Assembly: GCA_007117175.1 (NCBI GenBank)
Contig: SKGZ01000185.1
Coordinates: 1 to 8,155, forward strand
Reading direction: 5' to 3'
Source: Bacteriovoracales bacterium
Lineage (GTDB): Bacteria; Bdellovibrionota; Bacteriovoracia; Bacteriovoracales; Bacteriovoracaceae
Length of the DNA stretch: 8,155 nucleotides
This document shows, in pieces, positions 1 to 7,010 of this stretch. The notes under the pieces are model-generated. The model did no database searches, had not been told where the DNA came from, and saw only the letters and a list, made by a program, of their open reading frames with translations. The stretch's first letter is position 1, and each line of letters starts with the position of its first letter. Both the position numbers and the translations under genes were made by a program.

Positions 1-1324
1 AGAGTGCAGCCAACAATTTGATGAGATCACAACCTCTTGTATTGAAAAGTATAAGGACTCTCTTGCCCAAAAATCTTTTTATCTAAAAGATCTTAAAATT
101 GGTGATGTCTATTTTTATCAAACGGACTTAGGACACCTGGGTAAGATCATGATTCAAGGTGTCGAAAAAAATAATAGAGAGTGTACCCTCTATTTTTCAG
201 TGCAAACATTTCAAAAAAATGCTCCTTATAGTTTATCAACGACTAGAAGCATTGAAAATAAGATGGGACTTTGGACAACTAGTGAGATTAACTTAGATGG
301 AGTTGGATCAAAGTACGACCTAGTCTTAACAAGAGAGAACGATCAGTGTTTGTTAGGAGCAACTGCAGGGACAATTACCTTTTATAAAAATCTAGATGGC
401 TCCGGACAATTAAGTCGAAATTTTGTGTTATTGCTAAGTTTTCTCATTTTACTAGGGATTGCAGTTTTTCTAATCGCTCATAATATTTTTAAAGAAGAGG
501 GTGAGTTTCAGGTTTCGGAAAATCTAGATGAATTTTCGAAAGACAGCAAGTCTGTTAAAGAAGACCTTGGTATTGTTCACAAGGTTTCAAAGCCACTTTA
601 TAAGCGTTACTTTTTAGGTATTGTCAGTGGGATGAAAAAACGGCGGCAGATTAAGGAAAAATATAAAAGATTATTAGCGAATGCTGGATTGACTAAAGTC
701 ATGACCCCCGAAGATTTTTTTGCATGGAAGTTGTTGTTGATCTTGTTTTTTCCTGTTGTTTTTTTATTATCACGCTATTTTTTAGAAGCAGATTGGCCCT
801 TAGTTCTAACCCCTATTTCATCTGTGGTCGGTTTTGTATACCCGGACATATGGTTAAAGGGAAGAATTGATAATAGGAAAGAAGAAATAGAGGTTGCCAT
901 GCCTTTCATCGTTGATATGTTGGCACTTTCAACTGAAGCAGGTTTGGATTTTTTAGCAGCAATGAACCGTGTTGTCGAAAAAGCACCTGCCAGTGCATTA
1001 GTTGATGAATTCAAGACATTGATTAATGAAAATAGACTTGGCTCGAGTCGAACAGAAGTGCTTAGACAGCTATCATGGAGGGTCAATACTCAATCTGTTG
1101 CATCTTTTTCTGCAACCTTAATTGCGGCAAGTAGTATGGGGACCACCGTAGCTCCTATCCTGAAAGAGTTATCTAGAGGGATCAGACAAGCAAAGTCGGC
1201 ACAGGTAGAAAAAAAAGCAGCTCAAGCCTCAAGTAAGCTGATTATCATTATGATTTTTACCATTCTGCCAGCCGTTATGATCTTAGTTGCGGGGTCATTT
1301 ATAATTGAATTTGTCTCAGGTTAA
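1..1324 (+). CDS. tadC: TadC-type inner-membrane platform protein (type II secretion F family), 5' partial
   Basis: Likely TadC, which with TadB forms the inner-membrane platform of the Tad/Flp pilus, docking the TadA ATPase. The frame is open from base 2 with no stop, giving 440 visible residues, so the gene begins upstream; the ATG at 149 is internal because the 49 codons before it read as ordinary protein. Visible-fragment layout: a hydrophilic, probably beta-rich segment (1-139) holding all four cysteines of the fragment (2, 13, 61, 116); TM1 about 141-162; charged linker; TM2 about 242-259; TM3 about 263-283; the F domain from about 302, with STEAGLDF (310-317) and GTTVAPIL (380-387) as the family motifs; TM4 about 412-436. 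TadC proteins usually begin near TM1, so the long N-terminal segment is unusual and is predicted to be extracytoplasmic. It stops two bases before the next gene. TadB is the alternative identity. The family call is firm; the TadC/TadB choice is less so. Confidence 0.9.
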   Translation, partial: ECSQQFDEITTSCIEKYKDSLAQKSFYLKDLKIGDVYFYQTDLGHLGKIMIQGVEKNNRECTLYFSVQTFQKNAPYSLSTTRSIENKMGLWTTSEINLDGVGSKYDLVLTRENDQCLLGATAGTITFYKNLDGSGQLSRNFVLLLSFLILLGIAVFLIAHNIFKEEGEFQVSENLDEFSKDSKSVKEDLGIVHKVSKPLYKRYFLGIVSGMKKRRQIKEKYKRLLANAGLTKVMTPEDFFAWKLLLILFFPVVFLLSRYFLEADWPLVLTPISSVVGFVYPDIWLKGRIDNRKEEIEVAMPFIVDMLALSTEAGLDFLAAMNRVVEKAPASALVDEFKTLINENRLGSSRTEVLRQLSWRVNTQSVASFSATLIAASSMGTTVAPILKELSRGIRQAKSAQVEKKAAQASSKLIIIMIFTILPAVMILVAGSFIIEFVSG

Positions 1325-1326
1325 AA

Positions 1327-1677
1327 ATGAATATTGGAAAATTAATGATACATGGCCAGAGGATAGATTTAGTGGAAGCGAATACTTTTGCATCTAGATT
1401 AAAAGGATTATTAGGCACTCAAAAACCGCCACTCGATGGAATCATCATCTATCCTTGTCAGTCCATTCACACTTTTTTTATGAATTATTCTATTGATGTC
1501 TTTTTTTTAACAAGAGAATTAAGGCTACTAAAGTCTTATAGAGCTTTAAGACCGTGGAGACATACATTGTTTTATCCTAATGCATTTTATGTCATTGAAA
1601 CTGCGGTTAATCTGTTGCCAACAGCTCTTAAAAAGAATGATCAGTTTGAGTGGGTTAAGGAGAGCTCTAATGTTTAA
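1327..1677 (+). CDS. DUF192 family small protein in the Tad operon
   Basis: A 116-residue protein matching the DUF192 (PF02643) pattern: an N-terminal strand region, then RLKGLLG (24-30), the analogue of the usual R-x-x-GLMG, and the signature PCQSIHTFFMNYSIDVFFL (43-61), which follows the family form C-x-SIHT-FFM-x-x-x-IDV-x-F. No signal peptide or membrane segment is seen, so it belongs to the cytoplasmic-type members rather than the exported ones. The biochemical function of DUF192 is not established; members recur in or near Tad gene clusters, so a role in Tad assembly is plausible but inferred. The usual C-terminal LELPAG-like motif is poorly kept (VIETAVNLL, 89-97). ATG follows the tadC stop by two bases with a weak CAGG upstream, and the 3' end overlaps the next gene by 8 bases, indicating one transcript and coupled translation. 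Confidence 0.82.
   Translation: MNIGKLMIHGQRIDLVEANTFASRLKGLLGTQKPPLDGIIIYPCQSIHTFFMNYSIDVFFLTRELRLLKSYRALRPWRHTLFYPNAFYVIETAVNLLPTALKKNDQFEWVKESSNV
1657..1662 (+). promoter_or_regulatory. Ribosome binding site AAGGAG that fixes the start of the FHA sensor gene
   Basis: AAGGAG lies 7 bases upstream of the ATG at 1670, inside the end of the DUF192 gene. It supports 1670 over the longer in-frame ATG at 1580, because 1670 also places the FHA fold (FKLVGVGGK) directly at the N-terminus. Confidence 0.8.
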
Positions 1678-3205
1678 ACTGGTTGGAGTGGGCGGAAAAG
1701 TGAGAGGAAAAGAGTTTATCATCGACGAGGGAATCAATAGCTTTGGTCGATCGTCTCAATGCACCCACCAACTGAGTTTGAGTGGAGTCTCAAAAAAACA
1801 CTTCCAAGTTAATTTAGAAGCTGGAAGGATAGAGATTAAAGATCTTGGTAGTGCCAATGGTACCATTGTCAATAACAAGGTTATTAAGCGAAGAGATTTA
1901 CAAGTTAACGACTTAATTGCTTTGCCCAACGGCGTATTAAAACTAATTTATAGTAGAGATGATATCTCTGAAAATGAATCGTTTGAAGCCGAAATGATCG
2001 ATAGTGAACAAGAAAGTTCACTCGTTAAAAAGCCTATTTGGTTTTTTAAAACCAAAGTTATGCCTGTTATCTATCAAATGAATGAAGCTTATGAATGGAA
2101 ATATCTCTTAGGAATTTTTCTATTTTTATTCTTGAGTATAAATATTTTTTTAACAATTGGTCCCATTTTGCAAGATACAAATAAATTACTCTTGTCTGAA
2201 ATAAGAATGCGTGGATCTCAGTATGTTTCAGAGGTGGCCAGGGTTAATTCAGGGGCCCTCAGTAGAGGTGAATTTGATAAGATCGATACACTTTTTCTAG
2301 ATAGTTCCAAGGACATTACTTCCTATTTACTTTTTGATCGAGAGGGTAGGATTTTAAGGCCAAAAATTTATGAACATCAATATTTTAGCGACTCTTTTGC
2401 AGTAGAAGCTAGAAACTGGATTTCACAAAAGAGAGAGAATTATCAAAAGGATTACTTTCAAAGGTTAAGTGATGGCACAATCGGTGTTGCAAGAGCAATC
2501 TTGGGTAGGAGGGGGCAGTCTTTAAATGAAGAGATTATGGGATACATTGTCTTACATTTCACGCCTACCTCACTAGCAATTAAAAATGCGAATAGCAGGA
2601 GAGCCTATCTTGTCTCTTTAGCTCTGTCTTGTGCTGTCGGGTTAATATTTTTTGGATTTATTTATTATTCCACTGTCAATCCGATTAACGAACTTAAAAA
2701 CAAAATTGAAGATTTCCAAAGAGGGAAAATAAAAGAAATTGATTTGCAACATCTCATGCAGGAAATCAAGCCTCTGACATTTGTGATTAACTCAATACTC
2801 ATAAGGAATAGAGAATTAACTGAATCTGAAACAGGTGAAGTCTTTGAAGCTGAAGACGATAGGCCTTATTTAAATTTGATGAAGGATATCTGTCAGATGA
2901 GTGGAGGAGCAGTCTTAATTCTTGATTCTGAAAAAAATATATCAGCTTTAAACTATGAAGGTGAAGAGTTGATGGGGATTCGCGAGAGTCTTGCCAGTGG
3001 TACCAACCTGCTTGATACACTGAGAGAACAGGGAATGGCAGCGACTATTTTAGATTTGTGTGATCAGTCTGCAGCAGATCAGGGTGATTTAAAAGAGGAC
3101 CACTATGAGATAGGCGGTGTAGATCATCGTGTTTTAGTAAGGGCCTTAAGTGGCGTTAAGGATCAATTTAATAAAGGTTATATAGTTACTTTTATAAGAG
3201 AGTAG
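1670..3205 (+). CDS. FHA-domain membrane sensor with extracytoplasmic, HAMP-like and PAS domains, no kinase
   Basis: A 511-residue inner-membrane protein. Residues 1-95 form a complete FHA domain, a phosphothreonine-binding fold: GRSS (26-29), S41-x-x-H44, DLGSANGT (58-65) and N68-N69 are all present. A linker leads to TM1 (about 144-165), then roughly 145 extracytoplasmic residues (167-312) that look like a Cache-type sensor (inferred from position and length), TM2 (about 313-335), a HAMP-like segment beginning NPINELK (337-343) with EIKPLTFVIN near 365-374, and a PAS-like domain (about 400-511) ending GYIVTFIRE. In histidine kinases the dimerisation helix would follow at this point; here a stop codon does, with the next gene one base later. 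So it has input modules and a phosphopeptide reader but no visible catalytic output. It probably senses an envelope signal and recruits a threonine-phosphorylated partner. Ligand and partner are unknown. Confidence 0.9.
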   Translation: MFKLVGVGGKVRGKEFIIDEGINSFGRSSQCTHQLSLSGVSKKHFQVNLEAGRIEIKDLGSANGTIVNNKVIKRRDLQVNDLIALPNGVLKLIYSRDDISENESFEAEMIDSEQESSLVKKPIWFFKTKVMPVIYQMNEAYEWKYLLGIFLFLFLSINIFLTIGPILQDTNKLLLSEIRMRGSQYVSEVARVNSGALSRGEFDKIDTLFLDSSKDITSYLLFDREGRILRPKIYEHQYFSDSFAVEARNWISQKRENYQKDYFQRLSDGTIGVARAILGRRGQSLNEEIMGYIVLHFTPTSLAIKNANSRRAYLVSLALSCAVGLIFFGFIYYSTVNPINELKNKIEDFQRGKIKEIDLQHLMQEIKPLTFVINSILIRNRELTESETGEVFEAEDDRPYLNLMKDICQMSGGAVLILDSEKNISALNYEGEELMGIRESLASGTNLLDTLREQGMAATILDLCDQSAADQGDLKEDHYEIGGVDHRVLVRALSGVKDQFNKGYIVTFIRE

Positions 3206-3206
3206 A

Positions 3207-4169
3207 ATGGGTGAATTAAAGGTATTCAAAGAGCAGAAAGAACTTTCTGAAACAAAGAAAGAGCTGACGGTCAGTGTTAGAGAACGTCTTGTTTGTCTTA
3301 CTGGAGAGAAAAGAGGTAAAGCGTATCCACTAAAAATTGATCGTGTGGTGATTGGAAGATCTCCTCATTGTCATATCACTGTTGATGATAAAAAAGCATC
3401 GAGAGAGCATGTAGAGATAGTAAGGATTAAAAATAATTTTATCATTTCGGATTTGGGTTCCCAAAATGGAATATTTGTCAATGGTAAGAAGGTCAAACAG
3501 CAGCAACTTGCTGCTGGAGATAAGTTTTCAGTTGGCGAAACAGTTTACGAATTTAAAACAGGGCACTCTCAACCAGCAAGTCATCAAAAAGTCAAAACGC
3601 CAGAAAAAAACGAAAAATCGAGGAAACTGATTTTTGTTATTTTTGCCGTTGGAGTGATTTTTTTACTTTTTTTAATTCCGGAGGAATCTGTTGAAAAAAA
3701 TGATATGGCTGTTGAAAAAAACGAGCAAAGTTATGATTTAACTGAGATTAATCCTGAATTGATGAAAAAAATACAGAAAAAGAAAATATCAGAGGATAAA
3801 GAATTAAATAAACAAGTAGAGGCAATTATCAAAAGAGGTCTAAGGGAGCTAAGAGAGGAAAATTATTTTAGAGCTATAAGTGAGTTTCAACATGCGAAGA
3901 GTCTTGATCAAAATAATTCTCAAGCTAATTTCTATTTAAGGAAAACTAATGATGAGCTTGACGATGTGATTAAAAAATATAATATGAGTGCCCTGCGAGA
4001 AATAGAAGCCTTAGGTTACCGTAAAGCAATAGTCTCTTATTGCGCTATCATTAGGCTTTTACATAACTACCCTGAAGATGAGCGTTACCAAGCAGCAGAA
4101 TTAAATATAAAGAAACTTGAACAAATTTTAGGATTGGAATCCGGTGAAGTGCAGTGTTTACAAAAATAA
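3207..4169 (+). CDS. FHA - transmembrane - TPR protein
   Basis: A 320-residue protein. After a charged N-terminal tail (1-25) comes a well-kept FHA domain (about 26-117): GRSPHC (50-55), S65-R-E-H68, DLGSQNG (82-88) and VNG (91-93). A basic stretch (KNEKSRK, about 134-140) precedes one membrane segment (about 140-157), and acidic residues follow it, so by the positive-inside rule the FHA is cytoplasmic and the C-terminal half periplasmic. The C-terminal half is helical, with one recognisable TPR-like hairpin at about 207-240 (YFRAISEFQHAKSLD) and probably a second, weaker one to about 300. It likely binds a phosphothreonine protein inside and another protein outside. It begins one base after the stop of the FHA sensor and overlaps the next gene by 26 bases. 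It resembles the following gene in order of domains and in its FHA sequence, suggesting duplication. Confidence 0.9.
   Translation: MGELKVFKEQKELSETKKELTVSVRERLVCLTGEKRGKAYPLKIDRVVIGRSPHCHITVDDKKASREHVEIVRIKNNFIISDLGSQNGIFVNGKKVKQQQLAAGDKFSVGETVYEFKTGHSQPASHQKVKTPEKNEKSRKLIFVIFAVGVIFLLFLIPEESVEKNDMAVEKNEQSYDLTEINPELMKKIQKKKISEDKELNKQVEAIIKRGLRELREENYFRAISEFQHAKSLDQNNSQANFYLRKTNDELDDVIKKYNMSALREIEALGYRKAIVSYCAIIRLLHNYPEDERYQAAELNIKKLEQILGLESGEVQCLQK
3688..3729 (+). repeat. Two-copy 21-base tandem repeat inside the FHA-TM-TPR gene
   Basis: The 13-base string CTGTTGAAAAAAA occurs at 3688-3700 and again at 3709-3721, a period of 21 bases or seven codons. It encodes VEKN twice just after the membrane segment. 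Reading frame is kept, so this looks like a small in-frame duplication in a spacer. Confidence 0.6.
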
Positions 4170-6279
4170 TAAACTGCTAGAGAGTTTTGACTTCTCTTCA
4201 GTTGCATCTAATAACGAAAGTCTATTTATTGGAAGGGGAGAGGATTGCAATATTAGACTAGATGATCAACAGATTTCAAGAGAGTACGCTGAAATTAGCT
4301 TTGAGAATAAGCCTACTTTAAAAAAAATAGCTGATGATGCCATGATTTTAGTGAGTGGCGCGGTTTTGACTGAACCGATTGAATTAAGCGTGGGAGATCA
4401 AATTGTCATTGGAGTGCATCAAATATTAATAGATGAGTTCAGTGAGCAGCAAGCAGAACAAACACAGGAGATTGAGAAAGAAGAAGACACTAATTTTGAG
4501 AATGAGCTCACCAAAGAGATTAACTTAGAAGAAATGAAGACAGATCTTTCAAATGACTGGGGTGAAGACTTGGATCTTGAGGGTGATAAGTCATTGAACC
4601 AAACTTTTGATATTCAGGAGACTACCACGCAGACAGATCAAACCCAAAACTTTGATGATAATGACATTGTTGAAAATAAACAACTGTCTGCAGAAATAGA
4701 TGAGTTTACCAATGAGCATACAAGACTGATGAGTGACTTTATTCAATTTGTCTTGAAGGTCAAAAGTGAATTCTGTGACTTCGATGAATTTGTGCTTGAA
4801 AAGGCTAAAATAATTATTGGACGTGATGATCAAATGGAGTTTCACTTGCCGGACCCCCAGGTCTCGTCTCAACATGCCTGTCTGATGGTTGAAAATGGCA
4901 AGTGTTTTATAGAAGATCTTGATTCTATTAATGGAACTTACGTTAATAATGAATTTATTAAAGGACGAGTAGAGCTCAATCCAGGTGATTCAATTATCAT
5001 AGGGGAAACCTTTTTGACTCTTGAGGTTTACTCCGAGCAGTTGGCTAGGGAATCCGATTCCCTCATGCCAGTTGAGTCAGATGAAATTGAAGAGGAATTA
5101 GATCTTGATTCAGAGGGGCAATCACTTTCTCAAGAAGGTGCTGATAGGCAAAAGGCTTCAGGCCTACAAGGTTTTCTGGCAGATTTAAAGGCCAATCCTC
5201 GCAAAAGAACTCTTTACCTAGCAGTTCTTTTGTTATTAGTTTTTTTATTTTTGTTTGATGAGGATGATGATATCGCTCCAGCTGCAGCTACTCCAAGTCC
5301 TAAGGCAAAGCAGTTATCTGATAAAAAGGTTGATTCACAGAAAAGTACAGAGGATGAGCAGCCTCGTTTTAGTAATAAACAGCTAGAGTATATGGAGTCA
5401 CATTACCTGATCGCTAAATCTCATATTGATGAGGGGGATTTTGCGCAAGCTTTAAAAGAAATTGAACTGGTACAAGCAATTGATCCTGAATACAAGCAAA
5501 TTAAAGATCTATTAGTTGTCGCTAAAGATGGTCTGGCTCGTTTAGAAGAGCAGGAAAGAAAAAGAAGAGAAGATGAAGAGAGAGAAAAAAGAAGAATTCA
5601 AGTGGATCAACTAGTTAAAAAGGTTAATGAGGCCCTTGGAAATGAAAGATTAGAGCTCGCTGAGTCTTACTTGAATCAAATTTATGAAATTGATCCAGAG
5701 AATTCACAGGCAAAATCTTTGCGAGAAGAGATAGAGGCATTGGCTAAGGCCAAAGAAGAGGAAGCCTTAGAAAAAGCAAGGAAAAAAGCAGAGCGTGATC
5801 AAATGCTCGAATTACTCGCACCTGGCAAAAATTTTTACTTACAAAAAAAATGGTATTCTGCGGCAATTAAGTTAGAGGAATTTTTATCTAAGAAGGGCAT
5901 TGATGAAGATTTATTACAACAAGCCTCTCAGATGTTGGAAGAATCTCGACAAAACTTGTCTTCGCAAATAGCACCCTTACTTGAGCAGGCAAGGTCAGCC
6001 AAAGCTGGAGAAGATTATAAGGAAGCTTATGAAAGTTATCTACAGATCTTGCAAATAGATCAAGGCAATGATGAAGCACATCGAGAGATAGCAGAAATCA
6101 AAGATGATTTAAATTTACGAGCACAGAAAATCTTTCGTGAAGCGATGGTTGCCGAATCCTTAAGTCTTTTTACTGAGTCAATTGATAAATACCGAGAAGT
6201 TTTGCAAATTGCACCTAGTGATAGTGATTACTATCGAAGAGCAAGAGAAAAACTTCGTGAATTTTCTTGGGGGGAGTAG
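4144..6279 (+). CDS. Dual-FHA, single-TM protein with long periplasmic TPR/coiled-coil region
   Basis: A 711-residue protein starting at GTG, chosen because the first FHA strand begins at once (KCSVYKNNK) and no other start lies before the FHA core; a TGGA sits 5 bases upstream. FHA1 (about 1-97) keeps GR (30-31) and S45 but has Y48 for the usual His and lacks the N-G-T turn. An acidic linker (about 98-200) contains ETTTQT (159-164). FHA2 (about 203-295) is intact: GRDD (226-229), S241-x-x-H244, DSINGTYVNN (260-269). Basic residues (352-355) precede one TM (about 356-371), then DEDDD, placing the C-terminus outside. The remaining 340 residues hold about five TPR-like units (about 415-450, 488-520, 556-600, 610-645, 658-692) joined by highly charged helices (about 462-486, 530-553). 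It probably acts as a scaffold linking cytoplasmic phospho-signalling to periplasmic pilus parts; partners are unknown. Confidence 0.9.
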   Translation: MKCSVYKNNKLLESFDFSSVASNNESLFIGRGEDCNIRLDDQQISREYAEISFENKPTLKKIADDAMILVSGAVLTEPIELSVGDQIVIGVHQILIDEFSEQQAEQTQEIEKEEDTNFENELTKEINLEEMKTDLSNDWGEDLDLEGDKSLNQTFDIQETTTQTDQTQNFDDNDIVENKQLSAEIDEFTNEHTRLMSDFIQFVLKVKSEFCDFDEFVLEKAKIIIGRDDQMEFHLPDPQVSSQHACLMVENGKCFIEDLDSINGTYVNNEFIKGRVELNPGDSIIIGETFLTLEVYSEQLARESDSLMPVESDEIEEELDLDSEGQSLSQEGADRQKASGLQGFLADLKANPRKRTLYLAVLLLLVFLFLFDEDDDIAPAAATPSPKAKQLSDKKVDSQKSTEDEQPRFSNKQLEYMESHYLIAKSHIDEGDFAQALKEIELVQAIDPEYKQIKDLLVVAKDGLARLEEQERKRREDEEREKRRIQVDQLVKKVNEALGNERLELAESYLNQIYEIDPENSQAKSLREEIEALAKAKEEEALEKARKKAERDQMLELLAPGKNFYLQKKWYSAAIKLEEFLSKKGIDEDLLQQASQMLEESRQNLSSQIAPLLEQARSAKAGEDYKEAYESYLQILQIDQGNDEAHREIAEIKDDLNLRAQKIFREAMVAESLSLFTESIDKYREVLQIAPSDSDYYRRAREKLREFSWGE
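6269..6276 (+). promoter_or_regulatory. G-rich ribosome binding site for the PP2C gene
   Basis: GGGGGGAG ends 2 bases before the GTG at 6279 and sits in the last codons of the preceding gene. A G-run pairing with the anti-Shine-Dalgarno leaves about 5 bases of spacing. It favours GTG 6279 over the in-frame TTG at 6267, which would lie upstream of this site. Confidence 0.6.
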
Positions 6280-7010
6280 TGGAATTAAAGCGTTATGCAG
6301 CCAAAACACACCAAGGGCCTTTTATTCAAAATAATGAGGATGGCTACAATGTTGAGCTTTCCAGTCAACTTTATATGCTTTTTGATGGCTTTGGTGGGGC
6401 GGGAATTGGTGATCAGGTGGTTAAAAATCTGATTCAAAATATTAGTAATTTTTATTTGAAAATAGCAGATGACCCGGAGGCTACTGTTCCCTTTGCTCAT
6501 AATGAAAAATATTCCATAGAGGCAAATGCACTGATTAATGCTTGTCTAGCATCCCAACAATTACTTTGGAGGGAAAACCAGCAATTGGACATTAATAGGC
6601 GAGGTGGTGCTAGTGGACAGATTCTCAATCAAGTTGGTTCAACCCTTTATGTATTCTCAGTGGGTAATCTTTTACTGTTAAGAAAAAGAGGTCATCATTT
6701 TAGCTCAATCATCCAACCAGATAGTTTTCATACTCTTAGTCACTCTGCTAAAGGACCTTACGTTACTTTTCCATTGAGTGCTTTTGGGCTTTACGAGCAT
6801 CTTGATTTTAGATTTTATGAGTTTAGAACTTATCCCTTAGATACCTATCTCTGTCTGACTGACGGAATTTATAATTATCTTTCACCACGTGAACTCTGTG
6901 AGTTTTTTAGGCCAGAAGAGCCTCTTAATCAATCACTTGAGCTGATGTTTCAAAGAGCTTGCCAGCGAGGCAATAAGGACAATCTGAGTGCATTAATTCT
7001 TGAGTACTAG
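6279..7010 (+). CDS. PP2C-family serine/threonine protein phosphatase
   Basis: A 243-residue soluble protein starting at GTG, whose first base is the last base of the preceding TAG. PP2C enzymes are metal-dependent phosphatases that remove phosphate from Ser/Thr. Metal-binding motifs are present in order: NNED (18-21), DGFGG (36-40), TDG (194-196) and DN (234-235) in GNKDNLSA. GSTLYVFSVGN (120-130) takes the place of the usual A-x-x-GDSR strand, so the Asp and Arg of that motif are absent; they are not the main metal ligands, and activity is still likely. It is near the usual length of bacterial stand-alone PP2C domains, with no membrane segment, so it should be cytoplasmic. Following three FHA genes with overlapping translation, it most likely dephosphorylates the threonines those FHA domains read, as PppA does for type VI secretion. 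Substrates are inferred. Confidence 0.87.
   Translation: MELKRYAAKTHQGPFIQNNEDGYNVELSSQLYMLFDGFGGAGIGDQVVKNLIQNISNFYLKIADDPEATVPFAHNEKYSIEANALINACLASQQLLWRENQQLDINRRGGASGQILNQVGSTLYVFSVGNLLLLRKRGHHFSSIIQPDSFHTLSHSAKGPYVTFPLSAFGLYEHLDFRFYEFRTYPLDTYLCLTDGIYNYLSPRELCEFFRPEEPLNQSLELMFQRACQRGNKDNLSALILEY

Noticed and set aside
149..151. ATG at 149 as the start of the TadC-type gene.
   Set aside because: The frame is open to the window edge, reads as normal protein upstream, and has no good ribosome binding site at 149, so the gene most likely starts before the window.
775..1086. Reverse-strand open frame, with others at 1546-1737, 2799-3020, 4591-4875, 5888-6079, 6285-6500 and 7531-7737.
   Set aside because: All lie inside well-supported + strand genes, are short, and show no recognisable domain; they are shadows.
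1580..1669. Longer start of the FHA sensor at ATG 1580.
   Set aside because: This would overlap the DUF192 gene by nearly 100 bases and add 30 residues outside the FHA fold; ATG 1670 has AAGGAG at proper spacing and starts the fold directly.
2168..2605. Sensor region of the FHA protein as a firm Cache domain.
   Set aside because: Position and length fit, but I see no decisive motif, so it is described only as Cache-like.
3691..3722. A-AAA-AAT/C heptamers at the 21-base repeat as programmed -1 frameshift sites.
   Set aside because: A runs are common throughout this AT-rich DNA, the main frame continues into a sensible TPR region, and no stimulatory stem-loop or upstream ribosome site was evident.
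6267..6278. TTG at 6267 as the start of the PP2C gene.
   Set aside because: It lies before the G-rich ribosome binding site; GTG at 6279 is better placed and overlaps the previous stop as is common in operons.
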